A stretch of 64,000 nt of DNA from an uncultured Christensenella sp. (GCA_910577375.1 CAJTLT010000008.1:11693-75692); one strand, 5' to 3'; positions 1-8,559 are shown, counted from the stretch's first letter. A program made the numbers and translations. Notes: generated by a model from the letters alone, not told the origin.

Positions 1-89
1 CGCACGAGCTCTTCGACCGTATATATATTGAGTTTATTGAAATCTTTTTCCCTTTTTTGGGAAACGTACTTTAACGAGGAAAGTTCCAT
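1..89 (-). CDS. recG: RecG helicase, N-terminal fragment cut by window edge
   Basis: Only about 29 codons lie in the window; the gene runs off its left edge. The start is the ATG read leftwards from position 89. The peptide has the RecG wedge-domain opening pattern (LSSLKYVSQKREKDFNKLNI, then TVEELV), matching the family's 'LkGvGpk.aekL.klgI.tveDLL'. RecG is an ATP-dependent branch-migrating helicase that processes stalled forks and recombination intermediates. It follows rpmB-asp23-fakA, the usual Firmicutes position. No convincing ribosome binding site is visible between the preceding hairpin and the ATG. The call rests on a short stretch plus synteny. Confidence 0.6.
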   Translation of the reverse strand, partial: MELSSLKYVSQKREKDFNKLNIYTVEELV

Positions 90-99
90 AAAATTCAAA

Positions 100-133
100 A
101 AGGGAAGACGAACGTCTTCCCTTGCTCTTTTTT
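100..133. terminator. Bidirectional hairpin after fakA
   Basis: An 11-bp inverted repeat AAGGGAAGACG/CGTCTTCCCTT (100-110 and 113-123) has a two-base centre. It is followed by a T-rich tail on the plus strand and by TTTTGAATTTT on the minus strand. It sits between the fakA stop and the recG start, so it may end or attenuate fakA transcription before recG. Confidence 0.6.
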
Positions 134-137
134 GAAA

Positions 138-1793
138 TTATTCGAGGGATACCATATAGTAGTAAACGGGCTGGCCGCCGAAATGGAAATCGACGTCGCA
201 TTCGGGGTACTGTTCTGAAATTTTACCCGCGAGAGCTTCGGCGTCTTCTTCGGTTACGCCGTCGCCGTAGTAAAGGGTAATCATTTCGTGTTCGTCGTTT
301 TTAAGCGATTTGACGAGCTTTAAAGTGGTTTCGTCGATACTGTCGCTCTTGGCGAGAATACGCTTGTTGTCAAGCCCTATGATATCGCCCTCTTTGAGTT
401 TGAAGCCGTTCATAGTGGTTTCCCTTACGGCGTATGTTACCTGACCCGAAGCGACGTTATCGATTGCGTGGGTCATATTGGTTTTGTTTTCGGGAACGGA
501 TTCTTCGGGGTTGAAAGCGAGAGCCGCCGCAAAGCCCTGCGGAACGTTTTTGGTGGGAATAACGTGAATGGTGCGGTTGCTTACGAGCGCCTTTGCCTGC
601 TCCGCCGCAAGTATTACGTTGGAATTGTTGGGGAACACAAACACGTTGGACGCGTTGATTTTTTGCACGGCGTCGGCTATGTCCTGAGCGGAGGGGTTCA
701 TTGTCTGACCGCCCTCTATTACTCTGTCGCACATCAAATCCTTGAAGATTTCTTCAAGACCCTTGCCGGCGCAGATTGCAAGCATGCCCATTTCTTTCTT
801 TTCCGCTTCGAGCTTGGCTTTAAGCGCACGGTTTTCTTCGAGCATATTTTCGATTTTGATTCTGTCAAGCTCACCGAGTTCGAGCGCGAGGGAAAGCGCA
901 ACGCCGGGGGTGTTGGTGTGGACGTGGATTTTAATGAGTTCCAAATCGCCTATACAGATAACGCTGTCACCTATTTGCATGAGCTTTTCTTTGAGCTTGT
1001 CTATATCGGCGAGCGTGGTCATCTTTTTGAGGTTGATAATGAAAAATTCCGTGCAGTAAGCGAATTCTATTTCGCCCAAATCGAGATTGATTATATCGGA
1101 ATTGTCGCCGAACACGTCGTCTTCGGACTTGCCGCCTTCGGTTGCTTCTGTGGGAATGTCGCCGAGAACGCTTTCGTCGCCCGAAAGCGCGGCAAGGAAA
1201 CCGCGCATAATGGTCATAAGACCGACGCCGCCCGAATCGACTACGCCCGCTTTTTTGAGGACGGGCAAAAGCTCGGGAGTTTTTGCGAGGGCTTCGTCGC
1301 CCACTTCTATAAGAGCGGTTAAGAAAGGAACGAAATCCTTGTGTTTGCTTGCGAGTTTGCCCGCGCTTTCCGCCATTAATCTTACGACCGTTAAAATCGT
1401 GCCCTCTTTGGGAATTGAAACGGCGCCGTAAGCGACTTTGGAGCCTGCCTCCATAGCCTTGGCGAAAGTTTTGGTATCGAAGCTGTCTTTTGTTTCGCGG
1501 ATTACCGAGCAGATACCGCGGAAAATCTGCGAAGAGATAACGCCGGAATTACCGCGCGCGCCCTTTAACGCGCCCTTTGAGACCGCGTCGCATATTTCAA
1601 GAAAACGGTTTGAAGAGCAAGCGTTGAGCTCTTTGACCGAAGACTGCAAGGTTAAAGACATATTAGTGCCGGTATCGCCGTCGGGAACGGGGAACACGTT
1701 AAGCGCGTCTACCTTTGCTCTGTTTATTTCAAGCATTCTTGCACCGGTAACGACCATTTTACGAAATTCGGTGCTGTTGACTGTTTTTTGCAT
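138..1793 (-). CDS. fakA: DAK-phosphatase/DhaL domain protein, fatty acid kinase FakA (YloV)
   Basis: This 551-residue protein has the FakA/YloV architecture. An N-terminal DhaL-type nucleotide-binding domain covers roughly residues 1-200 and carries the motif NVFPVPDGDTGTN (residues 32-44), whose aspartates hold Mg-ADP. A middle domain and a C-terminal domain ending in the family-typical GGQPVYYYMVSLE follow. In Firmicutes FakA phosphorylates fatty acids held by a FakB (DegV family) partner, feeding exogenous fatty acids into phospholipid synthesis. No fakB is in the window. The gene lies downstream of the Asp23-family gene, as in Bacillus yloU-yloV. Length and both termini fit the family. 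Confidence 0.9.
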   Translation of the reverse strand: MQKTVNSTEFRKMVVTGARMLEINRAKVDALNVFPVPDGDTGTNMSLTLQSSVKELNACSSNRFLEICDAVSKGALKGARGNSGVISSQIFRGICSVIRETKDSFDTKTFAKAMEAGSKVAYGAVSIPKEGTILTVVRLMAESAGKLASKHKDFVPFLTALIEVGDEALAKTPELLPVLKKAGVVDSGGVGLMTIMRGFLAALSGDESVLGDIPTEATEGGKSEDDVFGDNSDIINLDLGEIEFAYCTEFFIINLKKMTTLADIDKLKEKLMQIGDSVICIGDLELIKIHVHTNTPGVALSLALELGELDRIKIENMLEENRALKAKLEAEKKEMGMLAICAGKGLEEIFKDLMCDRVIEGGQTMNPSAQDIADAVQKINASNVFVFPNNSNVILAAEQAKALVSNRTIHVIPTKNVPQGFAAALAFNPEESVPENKTNMTHAIDNVASGQVTYAVRETTMNGFKLKEGDIIGLDNKRILAKSDSIDETTLKLVKSLKNDEHEMITLYYGDGVTEEDAEALAGKISEQYPECDVDFHFGGQPVYYYMVSLE

Positions 1794-1930
1794 AAACCCT
1801 CTACTTCTATATTCTTATGGAAATTGAGTGCGCATGCGGAGAGAAACCCCTTGCGCCGTAAGATAATTATTACAGTAAATATTATATTATTGAAACTATT
1901 TTTAAACGACAAAGAGTAAAGCCGGAAAAA

Positions 1931-2281
1931 TTACAGCTTTACTCCTATGATGTTGACGTCCACGGTATCTACAATCATGCCCGTGAACTTTTCCACTTTG
2001 TATTTGACGCCCTCTTTAAGGGACTCCGCCACTGCGTTTATGGAAACGCCGTATTTAATGATTACGTTGACGGTGATATAAATTCTGTCGCCCGAGGTTA
2101 CGACCTTTACTCCTTTTCCGTCGGTTTGCTTTTTTAAAAGCTCGGAAAGGGAATCTGAAAGGCGGCGGGAAACGGTGTCCACTATGCCGTAACATTCGAG
2201 CGCAGCGTTTTTAGCCACCTTTGCGATGGCCGAATCGGATATGGATATTTTTCCGTATACGTTGCTGGTGTTTACCGACAT
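1931..2281 (-). CDS. Asp23/Gls24 family protein (YloU type)
   Basis: This 116-residue protein belongs to the Asp23/Gls24 envelope-stress family by its pattern: an N-terminal strand 'YGKISISDSAIAKVAKNAALECYGI', then alternating strands ending in 'VNIIGVKL'. Family members are small cytoplasmic proteins; in Staphylococcus Asp23 is tethered near the membrane and linked to cell-wall stress. It lies upstream of fakA and divergent from rpmB, the same trio as Bacillus rpmB-yloU-yloV. Its precise role is not known. The ATG is preceded by a good AGGAG-type site ('GGAGAAAGCA'). Confidence 0.85.
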   Translation of the reverse strand: MSVNTSNVYGKISISDSAIAKVAKNAALECYGIVDTVSRRLSDSLSELLKKQTDGKGVKVVTSGDRIYITVNVIIKYGVSINAVAESLKEGVKYKVEKFTGMIVDTVDVNIIGVKL

Positions 2282-2452
2282 TGCTTTCTCCTGCGCCGCA
2301 AAAAGATGCGGCTTAAAGCTATTTTATACTATTTGAATATATTTTGCAACTGTTTGCGCCGAAAATTATCTCAAAATATTGAGTAACGCGGGGCGGGTTT
2401 AAAATTATTTTGGTATTTAAACAAAAAAATAAAACTTTAAAGCGGAAATTGA

Positions 2453-2481
2453 TTGATTTTTTTTCAAACGCGTGTTATATT
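2453..2481 (+). promoter_or_regulatory. Sigma-A-like promoter for rpmB
   Basis: TTGATT (2453-2458) and TATATT (2476-2481) are 17 bp apart, in an AT-rich stretch upstream of rpmB. The strong ribosome binding site GGAGGTAAGAG precedes the ATG at 2541. Confidence 0.6.
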
Positions 2482-2540
2482 ATCTAAGGTCGCTTTATAA
2501 ACGGCTTTATTTTGAGTTATAACCCACGGAGGTAAGAGAT

Positions 2541-2726
2541 ATGTCTAGAGTATGCACGGTATGCGGAAAGGGCCAGACGACGGGAAACAACGTGAGCCAC
2601 TCCAAAAGAAGAACGAGAAGAACTTTCAAGGCGAACGTTCAGAAGGTTACTTATGTAGGCGGCGACGGAAAGCAGGTTACCGGTTACGTTTGCACGAGAT
2701 GCCTTAAAACCGTTGAGAGGGCGTAA
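2541..2726 (+). CDS. rpmB: 50S ribosomal protein L28
   Basis: This 61-residue basic protein matches L28, with 'VCTVCGKGQTTGNNVSHSKR' at the N-terminus and 'VCTRCLKTVERA' at the C-terminus. It keeps two CxxC pairs (CTVC and CTRC), so it is the zinc-binding form of L28. L28 is a component of the large ribosomal subunit. It is transcribed alone, divergently from asp23, from its own promoter, and ends at a strong hairpin terminator 35 bp downstream. Length and composition are typical. Confidence 0.97.
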   Translation: MSRVCTVCGKGQTTGNNVSHSKRRTRRTFKANVQKVTYVGGDGKQVTGYVCTRCLKTVERA

Positions 2727-2760
2727 GATTTTACAGCCTTGCTTTATTATGCAAAATCAA

Positions 2761-2790
2761 TCCCCGCTGAGTTTCAGCGGGGATTTTATT
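2761..2790 (+). terminator. rpmB intrinsic terminator
   Basis: A 10-bp perfect stem TCCCCGCTGA/TCAGCGGGGA with a three-base loop is followed by TTTTATT, directly downstream of rpmB. Confidence 0.9.
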
Positions 2791-3030
2791 ATGCGGTTTT
2801 TGTTTGTGCAACAGAAATAAAAAGCAAGCAACGGCGTTATTGCTTTTTTATCGGGATTTTACTTATAAAGACAAAAAGCGGGCGGCAACCGCTTTGTTAA
2901 TTTGCGAAGCAATATCATAGGCGGAAATTTTCGGCGCCGCAGCGGCAATTATCGAATTTAAAAACCGCGGCGTTACATAAGAACAGAATTTAATTAATTT
3001 TACCATACGGAAAATAAAATATTCACCGTA

Positions 3031-3076
3031 AGACAGCTCCGCGTTTGTGCGGAGCTGTCTTGCGGTTTTTGTGTTT
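3031..3076 (+). terminator. Orphan intrinsic terminator
   Basis: A 12-bp perfect stem AGACAGCTCCGC/GCGGAGCTGTCT with loop GTTTGT is followed by TGCGGTTTTTGTGTTT. No coding sequence lies between this and the rpmB terminator 240 bp upstream, so it may end an unrecognised short transcript from 2791-3030 or be a second rpmB terminator. Nothing else was recognised in 2791-3030. Confidence 0.75.
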
Positions 3077-3084
3077 ATATGGAT

Positions 3085-3458
3085 AGTGCGGAAGTTTATG
3101 GAACGGTTTGTTATTAAGTCTGCGCGTTGATTGCGGTGACGGCTATACTCAAACGAAACTACGGAAAGTTTGTTGTTAAAACGTGACGCGAAAGTTGCCG
3201 AGATAATCTGTGTTTAAGCGGTAACGCAAGAGTTTTGTGGTAATCTTGTGCGTATGCGTTGTCGGGAGCGGCGACGCAAGAATTATCGGAGTAATTTGAG
3301 TTTAATCGACGGTGCGGGGATTACGGGGATATTTTAAGTTAACGGCGCAATAATTGCGGAACGGTTTATTTTTAGGCAGATATCTTTTGGGGCGTTGGTT
3401 TGGCTGTGTTTAAGCGGTGCACGCCGTGTGATGGAGCGGTTTATTTTTAAGCGACGGT
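3085..3458. repeat. Degenerate tandem repeat tract, about 9 units
   Basis: Reading the plus strand, a unit of roughly 30-50 bp recurs with heavy decay: GGAACGGTTTGTTATTAAG (near 3101), GGAAAGTTTGTTGTTAAAAC (3163), GATAATCTGTGTTTAAGCGG (3202), GGAGTAATTTGAGTTTAATC (3288), GGAACGGTTTATTTTTAGGC (3358), GGCTGTGTTTAAGCGG (3402) and GGAGCGGTTTATTTTTAAGC (3434). Many units are followed by a 'GACGCAAG'-like end. Spacing is irregular and units are diverged, so this is not a CRISPR array. No gene was found in this 730-bp stretch between rpmB and the dipeptidase gene. Confidence 0.5.
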
Positions 3459-4397
3459 TCAGTCAAATTCTTTGAACACGCGCGCAAAGTTATTGAAGGC
3501 GAAATTTTCGAGGACGCGCGGAGAAATTCCTCGGGAATTGAGATAATCGAAAAGATGCGGAACTTTTGTGCAGTCTTCGAGATTTTCGACCTCGGGAATA
3601 CCGTCGAAGTCGGAGCCGAGAGCAACGCACTCTTCTCCCCCTATCTTTATTATGTGCGCGAGGTGTTTATACACGCTTTCGAACGCTTCCCCGCCGAGAA
3701 AATCGGCGCAGAAATTTATACCTATAATTCCGCCGCAGTCGGCGGTTTTTTTTATGAGTTTATCGGAGAGGTTGCGGCTTACGTTATGCACGGACTGCGC
3801 GTTGGAGTGGCTGGCGACGACGGGGATTTTTCTGTTATTTAAAATTTCTTCCGCGCCGCCGTCGGAAAGGTGGGAAATATCGATTATTATTTTAAGCCCG
3901 TCGAGTATTTCAACCGTTTTTTTGCCGAGGTTCGTAAGCCCATCTTTTACGCGTTTTTCAAATTGCGGGAAACCGTTTTCAAAAACGAGGTTGGGCGCGG
4001 CGAGGGCGTTTTGATAATTCCACACGAGGCTTGCCATTTTGACGCCCTCTTTTTTGAGCGTTGAAAGATTATCCGTATTTTCGCCGATGAAACCGAGGTT
4101 TTCGACGGTTAAAATACAGCCGAGCCTGTCCTCCGTTTTACAGCGGACAAGTTCGGCGTAATTTGTGATTGGCGCGGCAATATCCCTGTGTTTTTCAAGC
4201 ATATGCTTATAAAACGCAAGGTAGCGGGCAAAATCATTTGCGGCGGTTTCGCCCTCTGTGAATATTGCGAAACACTGGGCGGCAAAGCCGCTTGTTTTAA
4301 GTTTTTGAAAGTTTGTTTGCAGCTTTGCGGCGGCGAGGTCTGCGTTTTTATCCGCGCATACCGTCGCCGAATCGCAGTGCATATCTATAAATTTCAT
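3459..4397 (-). CDS. Membrane-dipeptidase family (M19) zinc dipeptidase
   Basis: This 312-residue protein is of the M19 (renal dipeptidase) family. It has the N-terminal metal motif HxD in 'FIDMHCDS' (H7, D9), a central 'VVASHSNAQSVHNVSRNLSD' carrying a metal-binding histidine, and a C-terminal 'ALGSDFDGIPEVENL' segment. M19 enzymes are TIM-barrel binuclear zinc peptidases that hydrolyse dipeptides, often with a D-residue in second position. There is no signal peptide, so it is probably cytoplasmic. Its ATG overlaps the stop codon of the upstream SpoVM-like gene (ATGA), implying translational coupling and co-expression. Substrate is not inferable. Confidence 0.88.
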   Translation of the reverse strand: MKFIDMHCDSATVCADKNADLAAAKLQTNFQKLKTSGFAAQCFAIFTEGETAANDFARYLAFYKHMLEKHRDIAAPITNYAELVRCKTEDRLGCILTVENLGFIGENTDNLSTLKKEGVKMASLVWNYQNALAAPNLVFENGFPQFEKRVKDGLTNLGKKTVEILDGLKIIIDISHLSDGGAEEILNNRKIPVVASHSNAQSVHNVSRNLSDKLIKKTADCGGIIGINFCADFLGGEAFESVYKHLAHIIKIGGEECVALGSDFDGIPEVENLEDCTKVPHLFDYLNSRGISPRVLENFAFNNFARVFKEFD

Positions 4398-4462
4398 TTG
4401 CGGAAGAAAAGCCTCAGAAATTTTCTTACAGGCTTAGGCGGTTTGATGCAGATAACTGTCAT
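4394..4462 (-). CDS. spoVM: Stage V sporulation protein M-like peptide (22 aa)
   Basis: This 22-codon gene starts at the ATG read from 4462, behind a strong GGGGGGAT site, and its TGA overlaps the dipeptidase ATG. The peptide begins MTVICIKPPK and ends RKFLRLFFRK. It shares with SpoVM the IKxPK core at residues 6-10, an Arg at 17, and an amphipathic cationic C-terminal helix. SpoVM is a 20-30 residue peptide that senses forespore membrane curvature and anchors SpoIVA for coat assembly. In Bacillus spoVM lies between rpe-thiN and rpmB; here the gene lies between rpe and rpmB. CATATAAT (4506-4513) could be a minus-strand -10 element. The identification combines motif and synteny. Confidence 0.75.
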   Translation of the reverse strand: MTVICIKPPKPVRKFLRLFFRK

Positions 4463-4531
4463 TTTAATCCCCCCGAAAATATTTAGCGGGCAAACCGCTC
4501 TTTACATTATATGCGGGGGATTTTGAAAAGG

Positions 4532-5197
4532 TTACCCTTTTAAGTTTGCCATTGTTTTTGCCATATCGGCAGCCCTGAATACCGCCGAGCCTGCGACGAG
4601 AACGTTTGCGCCCGCTTTGCGGATAATATCCGCGTTTTCTTCGGTGACGCCCCCGTCTATTTCTATATCCATATCGGGTTTGCCGACAAACGCGGCATAT
4701 TCCCGCGCCTTTTTGATTTTTTCAAGCACTTCTGGGATAAATTTCTGCCCGCCGTAACCGGGGAATACGGACATTAAAAGCACCATATCGCACATGGGGA
4801 AAACGTTGAAAATCTTTTCTACGGGCACGTCGGGATTTACGACCGCGCCGCATTTTACGCCGTGGGATTTTATAAGGCGCAACGTTTCTTCGAGATAGGT
4901 TTCCGAAATTTTCGCGCATGCGCCGTAGTGCACGGTTATTATATCCGCGCCCGCTTCCGCGAAGAATTTTACCTGCGTTTTGGGATGTTCTATCATAAGG
5001 TGGCAATCGAGCGGGAGCTTTGTTAAGGGGCGGATGTTTTTAATCATTTGTCCGCCGAACGTGATGGGTTCCACAAAGCTGCCGTCCATTACGTCGCAAT
5101 GGATTAAGTCCGCGCCGTTTTGTTCGAGCTTTCTGATTGCCTCTCCCATTACCGAGAAGTCGGCGCTGAGTATAGAGGGCGCAATTTTGGTTTGCAT
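4532..5197 (-). CDS. rpe: Ribulose-phosphate 3-epimerase
   Basis: This 221-residue TIM-barrel enzyme interconverts ribulose 5-phosphate and xylulose 5-phosphate in the pentose phosphate pathway. Family motifs are all present: IAPSILSADF at residues 5-14, 'HCDVMDGSFVEPITFG' with metal-binding His and Asp, 'DCHLMIEHP', 'VFPGYGGQKFIPEVLEKI' (phosphate-binding loop) and 'DIEIDGGV' with the catalytic Asp. Length is typical. In Bacillus rsgA precedes rpe; that gene and prpC-prkC are missing from the 100-bp gap to rlmN. Confidence 0.97.
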   Translation of the reverse strand: MQTKIAPSILSADFSVMGEAIRKLEQNGADLIHCDVMDGSFVEPITFGGQMIKNIRPLTKLPLDCHLMIEHPKTQVKFFAEAGADIITVHYGACAKISETYLEETLRLIKSHGVKCGAVVNPDVPVEKIFNVFPMCDMVLLMSVFPGYGGQKFIPEVLEKIKKAREYAAFVGKPDMDIEIDGGVTEENADIIRKAGANVLVAGSAVFRAADMAKTMANLKG

Positions 5198-5297
5198 TTG
5201 TTTCTCCTTATAAAAGTGTTTGGTAATTATGTGAGTTTTTTGTTTCGAGGGATAAAATTTTTAGGCAAAATGCGGCAGAGCGCAATATATACGCCTT

Positions 5298-6347
5298 TTA
5301 TTCGGACAGATAGGAAATTCTTAACTGCCCGCATGCGCCGCCGATATCCGCGCCTATTTGTCTGCGCAAGGTTGCGGAAAGACCGCCCTTTTCCAGCAAA
5401 CCGAGGAAGCGGTAGGCTTCCTTTTCGGTAACGGTTGTAAGCCCGCGTTCTTTTACCTCGTTAAGCCTTATTAAATTTACGTGGCAGGGTTTGCCCTTTA
5501 AAAGCTTTATAAGACCTTCCGCGTGTTCTTTGCCGCAGTTTTCGCCCGCGATTAAGGAATATTCAAAAATGTATCTTCTGCCCGTTTTTTCAAAGTAGTA
5601 AGCGCACGCTTTTAAAATCTCTTCTATAGAGTATTTTTTTGCGACGGGCATTGTGCGGGCGCGGGCTTCGTCTGAAATCTGGTGCAGGGATATAGTGAGG
5701 TTAAGCGGAATGTTTTCGTTTGCGAGGTCGTAGATTTTAGGGACAAGCCCGCACGTTGAAAGGGATATATTGCGGGCGGAAACGTTTATTCCGTTTTGCG
5801 CGGAGACGTTTTTTAAAAACTTTAAGACGTTATCGTAGTTATCGAGAGGTTCTCCGCTGCCCATCAAAACAACGTTTGTGACGGCGCGTTTTTCCGCCGT
5901 TCCGCCGTGCAGAGCGTTGACCGTTAAAATTTGCGAAAGGATTTCCCCCGAGGTTAAATTTCTTACAAGCCCGCCGAGGGTGCTTGCGCAGAATTTACAG
6001 CCCATACGGCACCCGACCTGCGTTGAAACGCATTGCGTGTTGCCGTATTTGTACTTCATTAAAACGCCCTCTATCACGTTGCCGTCGGCGAGAGCGAAGA
6101 GGTATTTTTCCGTTCCGTCGGACGAGCGAAAGGTTTTTATGATTTTTATCGGCTCGTCTTCGTATTCTTCAAGCAGTTTTGAGCGCAACGCGGGGGATAT
6201 GTTGATTTGTGAAATTTTTTTGCCGAGGGTAAGCCCTTTGTGGAGCTGTTCGGCGCGGAATTTCTTTTCCCCGAGCGAGAGTATCAAATTTTCCAGCTCT
6301 TCAAAGCTTAAATCCTGTAAAATCTTTTTCATTAACAATTTTTGCAA
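5298..6347 (-). CDS. rlmN: 23S rRNA A2503 / tRNA A37 C2-methyltransferase
   Basis: This 349-residue radical-SAM enzyme methylates C2 of A2503 in 23S rRNA. The [4Fe-4S] motif is C113-x3-C117-x2-C120 in 'GCRMGCKFCAS'. The C-terminal catalytic Cys339 in 'GGACGQLR' and the 'GSGEPLDNYDNVLKFL' segment identify RlmN. A second in-frame Met at residue 6 could be the true start. It lies downstream of rsmB in the conserved priA-def-fmt-rsmB-rlmN series. Confidence 0.95.
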   Translation of the reverse strand: MQKLLMKKILQDLSFEELENLILSLGEKKFRAEQLHKGLTLGKKISQINISPALRSKLLEEYEDEPIKIIKTFRSSDGTEKYLFALADGNVIEGVLMKYKYGNTQCVSTQVGCRMGCKFCASTLGGLVRNLTSGEILSQILTVNALHGGTAEKRAVTNVVLMGSGEPLDNYDNVLKFLKNVSAQNGINVSARNISLSTCGLVPKIYDLANENIPLNLTISLHQISDEARARTMPVAKKYSIEEILKACAYYFEKTGRRYIFEYSLIAGENCGKEHAEGLIKLLKGKPCHVNLIRLNEVKERGLTTVTEKEAYRFLGLLEKGGLSATLRRQIGADIGGACGQLRISYLSE

Positions 6348-6419
6348 GCGTCTTAACGCAGTTTTATTTGCCGCGGAGTTGGCGGCGGGAGCGGGTTATT
6401 TTTAACGTTGCGCGGAGCG

Positions 6420-7649
6420 TTATAAGCTTACGCGTTTTTTGAATGCGGTTACGTAAAAGCCCGCGCCGAGAGATATGTGCGGAAGAAACTGCAAGCCGTA
6501 CGCCGTTTTTACGTGATTTAACGGGCTATCGGGAATAGTCAGGGTATATTCGGGGTGCAATTTCAAAAAATTGTACGCCGTGCTGTCGTTTTCTTCGGGC
6601 AGAACTGAGCAGGTAGAATAATATAAAACCCCGCCCGCCTTGACGTATCGGGAGCAGTTTTCAAGAATTTTAAGCTGGATTTTTGCAAGCTCTGCTATAT
6701 CGCTTTCTTTGCGGAAAAGCTTTATATCGGGGTTTTCGTTTATTACGCCGCTGCCCGAACAAGGAGCGTCGCAAAGCACTGCGGAAAAAGCGTTTTCATA
6801 TTCGGGATTGAAAACCGAGCTGTCTGCGCAAACGGCGGTAACGTTGGTTACACCCATACGCGAAACGTAGGAATTTATGAGTTCCGTTCTATGTTCGTGC
6901 AGCTCGCAAGCGGTTATGCTTTTGAACTTGTTCGAGAGCAAAACGGACTTTCCGCCCGGAGCGGCGCACGCGTCAAGCAGCGTTTCCCCCGCAGATATAG
7001 CCGAACAAACCGCAACCGAGCCGACCGACTGGAATGTGTAATCGCCGGCAAAAAAAGCTTCGTCTCGGGTAAAATTATCGAAAATGAACACGTTTTCAAA
7101 AGGAGTGTCTGTGTGAGGTTTATCGAGATATTTTTCCGCGCCGCGGACAAATCTTATGCAGACGCCTTTTGACGGCGCGGACAGAATTTCCGCGGTTTGG
7201 GATTTATAACTTCTTTTTATCCTTTTTACGAGCCACAACGGAGCGCTTGTTTCTATTGAGAGCTTTTCTTCCGTTTTTTGCGGCAGAGGGGGGATTTTAT
7301 ACGAGCGCAGAAACGCGTTGACAAAGCCCGCCGCGCCCTCTTTACCGAGTTTTTTTGTGAGTTCGACGGCAAAATCCACGACCATATAATCGTTTTTCTG
7401 CATAAATTCGAGCATATAAAGCGCGGTTTTTAAAATGATTTTTACCGCGGATTTGGGCTGTTTTTTTACGTTTGCCCCTATGATATGCTCTAAATACAAA
7501 TCTTTTTCCAAAACGCCGTAACAGATTTTTACCGTGCGCGCTTTATGGAGCGGTTCTATAACCGTTTCCGCAAGCGACTGTTTGAGAAACTTGCCGCCGC
7601 AGTAAACTTTTGTGAGTACGAGATAAGGGTCGCAGAGGGGATTATTCAA
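6420..7649 (-). CDS. rsmB: 16S rRNA m5C967 methyltransferase RsmB
   Basis: This 409-residue protein has an N-terminal NusB-like RNA-binding helical domain (about residues 5-130) and a C-terminal SAM-dependent m5C methyltransferase domain. Motifs seen are 'LDACAAPGGKSVLLS' (SAM binding), 'LCDAPCSGSGVINENPD' with the PC cysteine, and 'YYSTCSVLPEEN' with the catalytic TC cysteine. It modifies C967 of 16S rRNA. Its start overlaps the 3' end of fmt by 8 bp, indicating translational coupling in the def-fmt-rsmB operon. Confidence 0.94.
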   Translation of the reverse strand: MNNPLCDPYLVLTKVYCGGKFLKQSLAETVIEPLHKARTVKICYGVLEKDLYLEHIIGANVKKQPKSAVKIILKTALYMLEFMQKNDYMVVDFAVELTKKLGKEGAAGFVNAFLRSYKIPPLPQKTEEKLSIETSAPLWLVKRIKRSYKSQTAEILSAPSKGVCIRFVRGAEKYLDKPHTDTPFENVFIFDNFTRDEAFFAGDYTFQSVGSVAVCSAISAGETLLDACAAPGGKSVLLSNKFKSITACELHEHRTELINSYVSRMGVTNVTAVCADSSVFNPEYENAFSAVLCDAPCSGSGVINENPDIKLFRKESDIAELAKIQLKILENCSRYVKAGGVLYYSTCSVLPEENDSTAYNFLKLHPEYTLTIPDSPLNHVKTAYGLQFLPHISLGAGFYVTAFKKRVSL

Positions 7650-8559
7650 GGAAGTCGCCCGCCTTGATTTTTCTGCCGTTTACGAAGTCGGAGGCTTTCA
7701 TTGCTTTGCCGCCCGCGGGCTGGAGTTCGGTTATGATAACGGCGCCTTCGCCGCATTTTACGGTTATTCCGCGCTTATCCGCCGAAATGACTTCCCCCGC
7801 CTTTCCTTCCGTATCCTCGGCAATTTCTGCGTTCAGAATGTTGAGCATAGCGCCGTTAAACGTGCAAAACGCCGCGGGCGCGGGACTGAACGCCTTGATT
7901 AAACGGCATATATATGCGGACGGACCGTTGAAATTAATTTTGCCCTGTTCTTTTGAAATCTTTTTACAGAACGTGGCTTTTGCCTCGTCCTGCATAAGGA
8001 GCTGCTTGTCCCCGCGTTCCAGAAGAGTTACCGCTTCGAGCGCAGCCTCCGCGCCGAGCGCGGAAAGTTTTTGCGAAAGTCCGCCGTATGTGAGGTTGCC
8101 TATTTCGCATCTTTTTACAAGGAGCATATCGCCGCTGTCGAGCGACACTTCGGTTTTCATAACCGTGATACCCGTATGAGTTTTGCCCGCGAGAATCGCC
8201 GACTGTATGGGGGACGCGCCGCGGAATTCGGGCAGGAGCGACGCGTGAATATTCCATACCCCGCCTTTAAAACAATCAAGCACTTCTTTTGTGAGAAGCT
8301 GACCGTAGGCGCAGGTTATCATAATATCCGCGCCGAGATTTTTGAGAGTTTCCGCGTTATCGCGGATTTTTTGAAAATCGTAGACGAGCAGACCGACGGA
8401 AAGCGCAAAGCTTTTTACCGGCGTAGGCGTAAGCGTTTTTTTTCTGCCAGTGGGTTTATCAGGCTGGGTTACTACCGCGGTTACGTTTTTGCCGTTTTCC
8501 AGAAGCGTTTTTAAAACGGGCACTGCGAACTCCGGCGAACCCGCGAAAACTATTTTCAT
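7642..8559 (-). CDS. fmt: Methionyl-tRNA formyltransferase
   Basis: This 305-residue enzyme formylates initiator Met-tRNA using 10-formyl-tetrahydrofolate. The N-terminal 'KIVFAGSPEFAVPVL' fold, the Asn-His-Asp-type centre around 'IHASLLPEFRGASPIQSAI' (about residues 105-124) and the C-terminal OB-type domain from about residue 205 fit Fmt. It shares a base with def upstream and overlaps rsmB downstream, so def-fmt-rsmB form one translationally linked unit. Confidence 0.96.
   Translation of the reverse strand: MKIVFAGSPEFAVPVLKTLLENGKNVTAVVTQPDKPTGRKKTLTPTPVKSFALSVGLLVYDFQKIRDNAETLKNLGADIMITCAYGQLLTKEVLDCFKGGVWNIHASLLPEFRGASPIQSAILAGKTHTGITVMKTEVSLDSGDMLLVKRCEIGNLTYGGLSQKLSALGAEAALEAVTLLERGDKQLLMQDEAKATFCKKISKEQGKINFNGPSAYICRLIKAFSPAPAAFCTFNGAMLNILNAEIAEDTEGKAGEVISADKRGITVKCGEGAVIITELQPAGGKAMKASDFVNGRKIKAGDFLE

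Noticed and set aside
468..1322. A 284-codon open frame on the plus strand
   Set aside because: It lies wholly antisense to fakA, which is well supported; composition is that of a shadow frame.
3085..3458. CRISPR array
   Set aside because: The repeats are too diverged, spacing is irregular, and no cas genes are nearby.
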